From Fen-1258 sp027348115 (GTDB lineage Bacteria > Bacteroidota > Ignavibacteria > Ignavibacteriales > Melioribacteraceae): DNA of 6,643 nucleotides. Both the position numbers and the translations under genes were made by a program. Below, in pieces: positions 1-6,410 of this stretch (positions within the stretch are counted from its first letter, which is position 1; every line of letters begins with the position of its first letter). The notes beneath the pieces were generated by a model that saw only the letters and a program-made list of their open reading frames with translations, ran no database searches and was not told where the DNA came from. Where the stretch lies: NCBI GenBank assembly GCA_027348115.1, contig DAIEQA010000098.1, positions 1 to 6,643 on the forward strand, written 5' to 3'.

Positions 1-693
1 CTTTACAAAAGAAAAATACCGGATAGCCCCGGCGGCGGAACTGTCGATTGGACTAATCCCTGGGGTCAGCATAAATATTTGGAAGACATTGAACTGCGGG
101 AAGACGGGGGTACGCCGGGTTTTCTTCAAGCAATTAAAACAGCTCTTGCTATTAAATTAAAAGAAGAGATGAGCACGGATAATATGAAGAGTCGCGAGCA
201 TGAGCTTCTTCAAACCGCCTTTGACAGGTTTGATAAAATTCCTTCTCTGCATGTTCTTGCGCAAAACGTAAAAGATCGTCTTGGGGTAATTTCATTTTAT
301 GTGGAAGATATCCACTACAACCTTATGGTAAAATTATTAAACGATCGATACGGAATTCAAGTGCGCGGCGGCTGCTCTTGCGCCGGAACTTACGGCCATT
401 ATCTTCTTCACGTAGACCCGACAAGGTCAAAACGAATTACTGATAAAATAAATCAAGGTGACCTTTCCGAAAAACCGGGTTGGGTACGATTATCTCTTCA
501 TCCTACAATGACCGATGAAGAATTGAAGATTGTTCTCGATGCAATTGAAGAAATCATTGCTAATGCGGTGGTATGGTCGAAGGATTACATTTATTCTCCC
601 AAGACAAATGAATACACACATAACTCCTTCACAGAGAAGAACTGGGAACATATAAAAAGATGGTTCGATCTTAACAATGAAAATAATTCTTGA
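1..693 (+). CDS. Class V PLP-dependent aminotransferase / cysteine desulfurase-like protein (3' part only)
   Basis: The frame is open from the first base, so the gene starts upstream of the window; 230 C-terminal residues are visible. A PGGGTV segment near residue 10 followed by EDGGTPGFLQAIKTALA is typical of the C-terminal half of class V (fold type I) aminotransferases related to cysteine desulfurases and selenocysteine lyases. The segment RGGCSCAGTYGH (bases about 364-399) lies where these enzymes carry their catalytic cysteine loop, and PGWVRLSLHPTMTDEEL is the conserved C-terminal strand-helix. The PLP-binding lysine would lie upstream and cannot be checked. The substrate cannot be told from this part; a sulfur-transfer role is possible but unproven. 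It ends in TGA at 691-693, overlapping the trp promoter, with no terminator of its own before the trp leader. It has no evident role in tryptophan synthesis. Confidence 0.85.
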   Translation, partial: LYKRKIPDSPGGGTVDWTNPWGQHKYLEDIELREDGGTPGFLQAIKTALAIKLKEEMSTDNMKSREHELLQTAFDRFDKIPSLHVLAQNVKDRLGVISFYVEDIHYNLMVKLLNDRYGIQVRGGCSCAGTYGHYLLHVDPTRSKRITDKINQGDLSEKPGWVRLSLHPTMTDEELKIVLDAIEEIIANAVVWSKDYIYSPKTNEYTHNSFTEKNWEHIKRWFDLNNENNS

Positions 694-720
694 CACAAGA
701 TAATTTCATTTCTATCTTTG
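690..720 (+). promoter_or_regulatory. Probable trp operon promoter
   Basis: TTGACA at 690-695 is a perfect sigma-70 -35 hexamer. Exactly 17 bases later lies TATCTT (713-718, 4 of 6 matches to TATAAT). The same region, TATCTTTG at 713-720, also fits the Bacteroidota -7 element TAnnTTTG, with TTG at 690-692 serving as the -33 element about 20 bases upstream. Transcription would start at roughly 724-728, leaving almost no untranslated RNA before the leader peptide ATG at 729. The -35 box overlaps the stop codon of the upstream gene. The position directly before a Trp-rich leader peptide supports the call; the start site itself is inferred. Confidence 0.7.
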
Positions 721-728
721 CACCCAAG

Positions 729-821
729 ATGAAAAACGCAAAAGAAACATATAACAATTTTAACACAAGCCGGGCTTGGTGGTGGTGGAATAACTATAAT
801 TGCGCAAACTCGGTGATATAA
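729..821 (+). CDS. trpL: trp operon leader peptide with four consecutive tryptophans
   Basis: ATG at 729 opens a 30-codon frame ending in TAA at 819-821. Codons 17-20 (777-788) are TGG TGG TGG TGG, giving the core SRAWWWWNNYN. Such a run of the rarest amino acid, in a short frame between a promoter and a rho-independent terminator just ahead of trpE, is the hallmark of a Trp attenuation leader. In known systems the ribosome stalls at these codons when charged tRNA-Trp is scarce, which prevents terminator formation and lets transcription reach the structural genes. No Shine-Dalgarno sequence precedes the ATG (CACCCAAG only), consistent with a very short or absent 5' untranslated region. The peptide itself probably has no function beyond being translated. 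The call rests on composition and position, not on homology. Confidence 0.88.
   Translation: MKNAKETYNNFNTSRAWWWWNNYNCANSVI
769..814 (+). other. Possible leader RNA hairpin enclosing the Trp codons
   Basis: GCCGGG (769-774) can pair with CTCGGT (809-814): six pairs, two of them G-U (769-814 and 773-810), with the four Trp codons in the 34-base loop. A ribosome stalled on those codons would open it, so it is a candidate for the regulatory 1:2-type stem. It is weak, found by eye only, and could be chance. Confidence 0.3.
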
Positions 822-846
822 ACTAATTAAAATAGAATTTCGAATG

Positions 847-881
847 AAACCCTTCTTAGTAATCACTGAGAAGGGTTTTTT
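847..881 (+). terminator. Rho-independent terminator / trp attenuator
   Basis: AAACCCTTCTTAGT (847-860) pairs over 14 bp with ACTGAGAAGGGTTT (865-878). There is one T-G wobble (857-868), the loop is AATC (861-864), and six Ts (876-881) close the structure, three of them in the stem. This is a complete intrinsic terminator lying 26 bases after the leader peptide stop and 20 bases before the trpE ATG. A terminator ahead of the first structural gene of an operon only makes sense as an attenuator. It is also the only terminator visible after the upstream aminotransferase gene, so it would stop read-through from that gene too. Confidence 0.9.
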
Positions 882-886
882 GTTAT

Positions 887-892
887 AGAGGA
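887..892 (+). promoter_or_regulatory. trpE ribosome binding site
   Basis: AGAGGA lies 8 bases before the trpE ATG and only 5 bases after the T-run of the attenuator. Transcripts that escape termination therefore carry an exposed ribosome binding site. It supports 901 as the start. Confidence 0.65.
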
Positions 893-900
893 ATAATAAA

Positions 901-2379
901 ATGGAATACACGCACTTTTCGGAACTGGCGGCAAATTACAACTTCGTACCGGTGTATGAAAAAATATCGGCGGATTTGTTAACTCCGGTGCTTGCTTACT
1001 TGAAAATCAGAAAAGCCGGTTCAACTTCGTTCCTTTTGGAATCCGTCGAAGGCATCGGTCGTTTGGCACGGTACTCTTTCATTGGATTAAATCCTTCCGA
1101 AATAATTTCCAACTATCATTCACGATTGATAATAAAATCAGCCGGTAAAGAAGAAGGTAAGTTTGAAAATCTCTTCGATCATCTTCAGTCAAGAATCGCA
1201 GGTTTTAACTATCCACATATTGATGAACTTCCCTATTTCACGGGAGGAATTGTAGGGTACATGGGTTTTGAAAATATTTCACTTATCGAGGAAGTTATAG
1301 AGTTTGAAAAGGAATTGAACTCGCTTGCGCCGGATTCAATTCTTGGTGTGTATAAAACTATAATCGCTTTCGATCACTTCAAACATCAAATTATTTTAAT
1401 CACAAACGTTGATGTAACCGATAAGAACAATATCGAAACAAAATACAAGAATGCCGGACTCGAATTAAAAAACATGCGCAAGCTTCTTTCCAACACTGTC
1501 GAGTATAGATCCGACTTCAAGGCAAACCCGATAAATCTTAGCCAGGATGAAGAAAAACAATTTTGTAATTTGGTTGAACAAAGCAAGAAAAACATTTTTG
1601 ACGGCGACGTTTTTCAAATAGTACTTTCAAAAAGATTCGCAGCGGATTTTACCGGCGATACTTTCAACGTTTACCGCGCCTTGCGAATGATTAATCCATC
1701 GCCTTACATGTATTACATGGAATTCGAGAACGACTTCAAAGTCATCGGGACTTCACCCGAAGATTTATTGAAAGTTAAAAACAGAAAAGCGGAAATACTT
1801 CCTATTGCAGGAACACGCCGACGCGGCAAGAATGAAGAAGATGATCTTCGTTTGGAAAAAGAATTGATGAACGATCCCAAAGAAATTGCCGAACATGTTA
1901 TGCTTGTCGATCTCGCGCGCAACGATTTGGGAAGAGTCTGCAATTACGGAACCGTAAAACTTTCCGAGAACATGAAGATTAACCGTTTCTCTCATGTTAT
2001 GCACATCGTTTCAAGAGTTGAGGGAATGCTGCGCGACGATGCTGATTGTATCGATGCATTGAAGGCTTCATTCCCCGCCGGCACTGTTACAGGCGCGCCA
2101 AAGATTCGCGCTATTCAATTGATCAACGATTACGAGAAACTAAAACGCAGCGTTTATGCCGGCGCTGTCGGCTACATCGACTTTTCCGGCAATCTCGATA
2201 TGTGCATTGCAATTAGAACTCTCTTTGCAACTAAGGAAAAAATCTACTGGCAAGCTGGCGCCGGCATTGTTGCCGACAGCAAACCGGAACTTGAATTGAA
2301 AGAAATCAAGAACAAATCTGCAGCCCTATTAAGTGCCCTTAAAATGGCGGAGGTGATAGATGAAAATATTGGTAATTGA
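901..2379 (+). CDS. trpE: Anthranilate synthase component I
   Basis: This 492-residue protein, a normal length for the family, converts chorismate plus ammonia (from the glutaminase partner TrpG) to anthranilate, the first committed step of tryptophan synthesis. The N-terminal domain carries LLES at residues 45-48, the feedback site motif that binds tryptophan, and NPSPYMYY (265-272) supplies the other side of that site. The catalytic chorismate-binding domain shows GTSPE (283-287), PIAGTRRRG (301-309), NDPKEIAEHVMLVDLARND (324-342), SHVMHIVSRVEG (364-375), FPAGTVTGAPKIRA (391-404) and QAGAGIVADSKPELE (451-465). All key blocks are intact, so the enzyme should be active and inhibited by tryptophan. 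LLES and the YMYY block favour TrpE over PabB. It ends in tandem stops TGA TAA (2377-2382), and its last 20 bases overlap the start of trpG. Confidence 0.97.
   Translation: MEYTHFSELAANYNFVPVYEKISADLLTPVLAYLKIRKAGSTSFLLESVEGIGRLARYSFIGLNPSEIISNYHSRLIIKSAGKEEGKFENLFDHLQSRIAGFNYPHIDELPYFTGGIVGYMGFENISLIEEVIEFEKELNSLAPDSILGVYKTIIAFDHFKHQIILITNVDVTDKNNIETKYKNAGLELKNMRKLLSNTVEYRSDFKANPINLSQDEEKQFCNLVEQSKKNIFDGDVFQIVLSKRFAADFTGDTFNVYRALRMINPSPYMYYMEFENDFKVIGTSPEDLLKVKNRKAEILPIAGTRRRGKNEEDDLRLEKELMNDPKEIAEHVMLVDLARNDLGRVCNYGTVKLSENMKINRFSHVMHIVSRVEGMLRDDADCIDALKASFPAGTVTGAPKIRAIQLINDYEKLKRSVYAGAVGYIDFSGNLDMCIAIRTLFATKEKIYWQAGAGIVADSKPELELKEIKNKSAALLSALKMAEVIDENIGN
2349..2357 (+). promoter_or_regulatory. 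Strong Shine-Dalgarno sequence for trpG, inside trpE
   Basis: GGAGGTGAT matches the canonical 16S rRNA 3' end complement over nine bases, and GGAGG is 6 bases from the ATG at 2360. It lies within the last codons of trpE. This fixes the true trpG start at 2360, upstream of the in-frame stop at codon 9, and suggests translational coupling of TrpE and TrpG. Confidence 0.8.
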
Positions 2380-2926
2380 TAATTAAGATTCGTTCACGTT
2401 CAATCTTGTTCAGCTTATTGGAAAATTTTCTTCCGATACAATTGTAAAGAGAAATGATAAAACTTCGCTTGACGAGATAGAAGAAATGAATCCCGATAAA
2501 ATTGTTATCTCCCCCGGCCCCGGAACTCCGGATGAATCGGGTATCTCCCTAGATGTGATTAAAAATATAGGGAAGAAAAAACCGGTACTTGGAGTTTGTC
2601 TTGGTCATCAAGGTATTGGATACTGCTTCGGCGGAAAAATAACCAACGCTCCTTATCTTATGCACGGCAAGACTTCAGAAATAATTCATGATGGTAAAGG
2701 TATTTACCAAAACGTTCCGCAAAAATTTTTGGCGGGAAGATATCATTCACTCATTATCGAAAAAGAATCATTACCGGAAGAATTGGTAATGACAGCGCAA
2801 ACCGAAGACGGAATAGTAATGGGAGTACGTCATAAACATTTTTCGATTGAAGGGATACAGTTTCATCCCGAATCAATATTAACTCCGCAAGGTGAAAAAA
2901 TAATTAAAAACTGGATAGAACAATGA
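2360..2926 (+). pseudogene. trpG: Anthranilate synthase component II (glutamine amidotransferase), interrupted by a TAA at codon 9
   Basis: From ATG 2360 the frame reads MKILVIDN, then TAA (2384-2386), then DSFTFNLVQLIGK and on without further interruption to TGA at 2924-2926. It would give 188 residues with the stop read through, the usual TrpG length. The family normally has Tyr in the DNYDSF block, so one base change (TAT or TAC to TAA) explains the stop; there is no frameshift. The rest looks functional: SPGPGTPDESG (51-61), nucleophile Cys80 in GVCLGHQ, MHGK, RYHS, and the His169/Glu171 pair of the triad in QFHPES. TrpG supplies ammonia from glutamine to TrpE. The strong ribosome site and the 4-base ATGA overlap with trpD show an undisturbed operon. 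Either the strain has a recent nonsense mutation or the base is a sequencing error. Restart at ATG 2486 (codon 43) would lose the first strands of the fold. Confidence 0.85.
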
Positions 2927-3942
2927 AAGGATATCTCGAGAAAGTAATCGAAGGCAAAGACCTTACGTTCGACGAAGCATACCAAGTTATGTATTCGATA
3001 ATGAGCGGCAACGAAAACAATTCCAAGATTGCGTCAATGCTTACCGCACTTAAAATTAAACACGAAACTGCCGAAGAAGTCGCTGGTTTTGTGAAAGCAA
3101 TGCGCGAGAAGGTTATCAAAATTAAATGTGACGATGAAAATGTGATTGATGTATGCGGTACCGGCGGCGATGGATCAGGTACATTCAACATTTCTACGGC
3201 AGTTGGTTTTGTAGCTGCCGGTGCAGGTGTTAAAGTGGCCAAACACGGCAACCGATCAATCTCCAGTAAAAGCGGAAGCTCGGATGTTCTGCACGAACTC
3301 GGCGTCGACGTGCAGCTCTCACCGGAACTTTCCGCGAAAGCGTTGAACGAGATCGGCATAGCGTTTTTATTTGCACCGCTGTATCACCCGGCAATGAAGC
3401 ATGTGGCGCCGATTAGAAAGGAACTTGAGTTCAGATCAATCTTTAATATTCTTGGACCGCTAACCAACCCCGCTGGCACAAAGAGACAGTTAATTGGAAC
3501 TTTCAACAATGAAGTCGCAAAGCTGATGTCGGAAGCCGTTAAGCATCTTGATATGAAAAAAGTCTGCTTCATTTGTACAAATAATTCTTTTGATGAAATT
3601 AGTTTGACGCATCCTACAAATGTTATTGAAACTATGGATAACAACGGTATGTACTTTTACCAATTAACAAATCAATCGTTTGGATTTCCGCAGATAGAAT
3701 TAAAAGATATACAAGGAAGCTCGGCAAAAGAAAACGCGGAAATTATTTATAAGATTTTTTCCGGTAAAGAAAAAACTCCGGGTTATTACGTAGTTGTAGC
3801 CAACGCCGCTTTGGCATTAAAAGCCGCTGGTTTGCACAACGACTTGAACGAATGCGTCAAAGTCGCGGAAGAATATATCCAATCCGGTAACACTTTAAGA
3901 AAATTAAATGAGCTGAAAGAGTTCGGAGATAAATATAAATGA
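2923..3942 (+). CDS. trpD: Anthranilate phosphoribosyltransferase
   Basis: This 339-residue protein is full length for the family and transfers phosphoribosyl from PRPP to anthranilate. The N-terminal helical domain spans about residues 1-65. The PRPP loop CGTGGDGSGTFNIST is at 78-92, KHGNR at 107-111, SSKSGSSDVL at 114-123, the anthranilate-site segment APIRKELEFRSIFNILGPLTNP at about 162-183, and the metal-binding DEIS at 224-227. Small departures from the usual form are ELEFRS, where ELGxRT is common, and SSDVL, where SADVL is usual; neither removes a catalytic residue. The ATG overlaps the trpG stop as ATGA, so it is probably read by coupled re-initiation. If trpG really ends at codon 9, translation of trpD could suffer through polarity. 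TrpD stands alone here, not fused to TrpG as in enterobacteria. Confidence 0.97.
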   Translation: MKGYLEKVIEGKDLTFDEAYQVMYSIMSGNENNSKIASMLTALKIKHETAEEVAGFVKAMREKVIKIKCDDENVIDVCGTGGDGSGTFNISTAVGFVAAGAGVKVAKHGNRSISSKSGSSDVLHELGVDVQLSPELSAKALNEIGIAFLFAPLYHPAMKHVAPIRKELEFRSIFNILGPLTNPAGTKRQLIGTFNNEVAKLMSEAVKHLDMKKVCFICTNNSFDEISLTHPTNVIETMDNNGMYFYQLTNQSFGFPQIELKDIQGSSAKENAEIIYKIFSGKEKTPGYYVVVANAALALKAAGLHNDLNECVKVAEEYIQSGNTLRKLNELKEFGDKYK

Positions 3943-4727
3943 GTTTTCTCAACAAGATTCTCGATACTAAAAAAGAAGAAGTGAATACTTTGAGAAAAAG
4001 CTTCTCTCTTAATTCATTCAAAGAAAGCGAATATTTCTCTAAGCCGTCAATCAGTTTGAAAACGGTTCTTCGGCACAACGATCGTCTTGGCATCATTTCC
4101 GAAATTAAAAAAGCCAGCCCGTCAAAGGGAATTCTTAAAGAGGATTTTGATCATCTGGAAATCGCTAAAAAATATATTAAGAACGAAACCGATGCTATCT
4201 CAATTCTTACTGATAGAAATTATTTCAAAGGCGATATACAATTTTTAAGTGATATCGCCGCGATTAAAACTGTTCCCCTTCTGCGAAAAGATTTTATTTT
4301 AGACGAGTACCAAATCTTTGAGGCGAAAGCCAGTGGAGCCGATGCAATTCTTCTTATTGCCGAAGCTTTGTTCAAAGAACAAATAACAGAATTAACCGCT
4401 GCTGCCAAAGAATGCGGTTTGGAAGTTCTTCTTGAAATTCATTCATCATCACAGCTTGATAAGATAGACTTTGATAAAAATGATCTGATCGGAATTAACA
4501 ACCGCAATCTTGATTCATTTGAAGTAAATCTTAACACTACTTTAGAGCTTGCCAAAATTATTCCGAGCGATGTAACGCTTGTTTCTGAAAGCGGACTAAA
4601 TACATATGACGATCTTCGGAAAATAAAAAGTTCTTCCATAAACGCTGTGCTTGTAGGCGAACATTTTATGAGAAGTGAAAGTATAGAAAAAAGTTTTAAA
4701 GAATTTAAAGAATGGTGTAAATTTTAA
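3939..4727 (+). CDS. trpC: Indole-3-glycerol phosphate synthase
   Basis: This 262-residue TIM barrel is the single-function form, not the TrpC-TrpF fusion of E. coli. It closes the ring of carboxyphenylamino-deoxyribulose phosphate with loss of CO2 and water. Visible family blocks are IISEIKKASPSKG (52-64, with Glu55 and Lys57), ILTDRNYFKG (89-98), VPLLRKDFILDEYQ (112-125, with the general acid Lys117), EVLLEIH (162-168, with the general base Glu166), IGINNRNLDSF (184-194), VSESGL (215-220) and VLVGE (237-241). All catalytic residues known in the family can be placed. The start overlaps the trpD stop as ATGA (3939-3942). The stop TAA at 4725-4727 gives a normal C-terminus. Confidence 0.97.
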   Translation: MSFLNKILDTKKEEVNTLRKSFSLNSFKESEYFSKPSISLKTVLRHNDRLGIISEIKKASPSKGILKEDFDHLEIAKKYIKNETDAISILTDRNYFKGDIQFLSDIAAIKTVPLLRKDFILDEYQIFEAKASGADAILLIAEALFKEQITELTAAAKECGLEVLLEIHSSSQLDKIDFDKNDLIGINNRNLDSFEVNLNTTLELAKIIPSDVTLVSESGLNTYDDLRKIKSSSINAVLVGEHFMRSESIEKSFKEFKEWCKF

Positions 4728-4746
4728 TTTTCAGAATAGGAAAAAC

Positions 4747-5367
4747 ATGCGAGTAAAAATCTGCGGTATAACAAATCTTGACGACGCCAAGCTCTGCTGC
4801 GAGCTGGGTGCGGACGCTATTGGATTTATTTTTTATGAGAAGAGTAAAAGATTTATAGATTATGCTTCGGCAGATGAAATAATTAATTCTCTGCCGGCTT
4901 TTATTACAAAGGTTGGAGTTTTTGTTAATGAACGATTAGAAACAATTAACAACGTCTCGCAAAAATTAGGTCTTAATGTTGTTCAACTTCATGGAGACGA
5001 AAAACCTTCGGATATTGATAAGATTAATTTGCCGGTAATTAAAAGTTTTAACATAAACGAGCACTTCGATTTTTTGCAGCTGAAATATTACGGCAACGCT
5101 TCTCTGCTGCTGGATACTTATTCCAAAGAGCAATTGGGAGGAACAGGAATTTCTTTTGATTGGTCGCTGATTCCTCCCGATCTTAAAAATAAAATTATTC
5201 TCGCTGGCGGAGTCTCGGCGGCTAACATCGAATACATTTATAATAATATTCAGCCGCAAGCGGTCGATCTTTCTTCTTCTGTTGAATCATCTTCAGGTAA
5301 AAAGGATCGAACCAAACTCAAAGAATTCTTCAAAATATTTAATCAATTAAGGTGTAAAACATGTTAA
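4747..5367 (+). CDS. trpF: Phosphoribosylanthranilate isomerase
   Basis: This 206-residue single-domain TIM barrel performs the Amadori rearrangement of phosphoribosylanthranilate, the step between TrpD and TrpC. The catalytic base Cys6 sits in VKICGIT and the acid Asp123 in LLDTYS. Further family blocks are GFIFYEKSKRFI (26-37), VGVFVNE (56-62), VQLHGDE (79-85), GGTGISFDW (131-139), ILAGGVSAAN (151-160) and VDLSSSVESSSGKKD (173-187), where most relatives have VDxSSGVE. It starts 19 bases after trpC, the widest gap among the structural genes, with AGGA at 4738-4741 as a modest ribosome site. The end overlaps the DAHP synthase gene by 7 bases. Confidence 0.96.
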   Translation: MRVKICGITNLDDAKLCCELGADAIGFIFYEKSKRFIDYASADEIINSLPAFITKVGVFVNERLETINNVSQKLGLNVVQLHGDEKPSDIDKINLPVIKSFNINEHFDFLQLKYYGNASLLLDTYSKEQLGGTGISFDWSLIPPDLKNKIILAGGVSAANIEYIYNNIQPQAVDLSSSVESSSGKKDRTKLKEFFKIFNQLRCKTC

Positions 5368-6410
5368 TATTAATGCGTCTCGACGCGCCGAGACATGATA
5401 TAGATCAAATAAAGGAAAAAATAATTTCACTTCACTGCACCCCACACGAGATTCCCGGCGAATCGAAATTGGCAATAGGCATTACCGGACCAACAGAGCA
5501 GCTGCACAAAGAGGATTTTATACTTCTCCCATCGGTCGAAGATGTAATCCGTGTTACAAAGAAGTATAAACTTGTAAGCAGGATGATGAAACCCGATGAC
5601 ACTGTTTTTAATGTTAACGGCTCCGAGATTGGCGGAAAGGAATTAACAGTTATCGCGGGACCCTGCGCGGTTGAAAGCCGCGATCAAATATTTGATATTG
5701 CCGGAAGACTGAAAGAATTGGGAATAAAATTTTTGCGCGCGGGAGCTTACAAACCGAGATCAAGCCCTTACGTTTTCCAGGGACTTAAAGAGAAAGGATT
5801 GGAATATCTTTCCGATGTTAAAAAAGAACTCGGGATTAATATTGTTACCGAAGTTCTTAATCAATCAACAATAGATGCTGTTGCAGAAGTTGCCGATATA
5901 ATCCAGCTTGGCGCGCGTAATATGCAAAACTACGCTTTGCTCGAAGAAGTCGGACGAACACAAAAGCCGATACTGTTGAAACGCGGCATGTCCGCAACTA
6001 TTGAAGAACTTTTACTAAGCGCTGAGTATATTGTTTCCCAGCAAAATTATAATGTGATCTTATGCGAACGTGGAATAAGAACTTTCGAAACCGCGACGCG
6101 CAATACATTGGATCTTAACGCTGTTCCCGTAATTAAAAAGAATTCTCATCTTCCGATTTTCGTCGATCCGTCGCATGGTATAGGAATTTGGGATAAAGTT
6201 CCTGCTATGGCAATGGCGGGAATTGCCGCCGGCGCTGACGGATTAATCATCGAGGTCCACACACACCCGGACAAAGCTTTATCCGACGGCGTACAAACTT
6301 TAGATATAGAAACATTCGGCGCGCTTCTTAAAAAACTGCAGGAGCTTGCGCCCGTTGTAGATAAAATTTTAACACTAAACATAAATGAACATGTACAATT
6401 ATCCAGATAA
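5361..6410 (+). CDS. aroF: 3-deoxy-7-phosphoheptulonate (DAHP) synthase, class I-beta with N-terminal regulatory domain
   Basis: This 349-residue enzyme condenses phosphoenolpyruvate and erythrose 4-phosphate, the entry step of the shikimate pathway. Residues 1 to about 66 resemble the ferredoxin-like domain of the Thermotoga maritima type, which there mediates inhibition by tyrosine and phenylalanine. The barrel follows with IAGPCAVES (98-106), AGAYKPRSSPY (127-137), IQLGARNMQN (181-190), LLKRG (205-209), CERGIRTFE (235-243) and DPSHG (269-273). Cys102, His272, Glu298 and Asp309 fit the family's metal ligands. There is no chorismate mutase fusion. I chose ATG 5361 (MLILMRLD) over ATG 5373 because its first residues form the expected first strand and AAGGTG (5349-5354) lies 6 bases upstream. 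Overlap with trpF and trpB puts it under the trp leader. The symbol aroF follows common usage for this family; the effector is not predictable from sequence. Confidence 0.95.
   Translation: MLILMRLDAPRHDIDQIKEKIISLHCTPHEIPGESKLAIGITGPTEQLHKEDFILLPSVEDVIRVTKKYKLVSRMMKPDDTVFNVNGSEIGGKELTVIAGPCAVESRDQIFDIAGRLKELGIKFLRAGAYKPRSSPYVFQGLKEKGLEYLSDVKKELGINIVTEVLNQSTIDAVAEVADIIQLGARNMQNYALLEEVGRTQKPILLKRGMSATIEELLLSAEYIVSQQNYNVILCERGIRTFETATRNTLDLNAVPVIKKNSHLPIFVDPSHGIGIWDKVPAMAMAGIAAGADGLIIEVHTHPDKALSDGVQTLDIETFGALLKKLQELAPVVDKILTLNINEHVQLSR

Noticed and set aside
777..788. TGG repeat as a simple microsatellite
   Set aside because: Four units alone mean little, but they are in frame within a short reading frame between promoter and attenuator before trpE, so Trp codons are the better reading.
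694..900. T-box riboswitch upstream of trpE
   Set aside because: I see no T-box consensus before the terminator and the leader is too short; the Trp-codon peptide explains the regulation better.
591..911. 106-codon open frame on the - strand across the leader region
   Set aside because: It runs antisense through the end of the aminotransferase gene, the leader peptide and the terminator, has no recognisable family features, and the + strand signals explain the region.
2384..2386. TAA reassigned to tyrosine
   Set aside because: TAA ends trpC, trpF, the DAHP synthase and the leader peptide at positions expected for their families, and no other internal TAA is seen, so the standard code holds.
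2904..3359. 151-codon open frame on the - strand inside trpD
   Set aside because: It is a Ser/Pro/Thr-rich antisense shadow of the conserved trpD coding sequence with no family resemblance.
5373..6410. Later start for the DAHP synthase at ATG 5373
   Set aside because: It would remove the first strand of the regulatory domain, and the ribosome site AAGGTG is spaced for ATG 5361.
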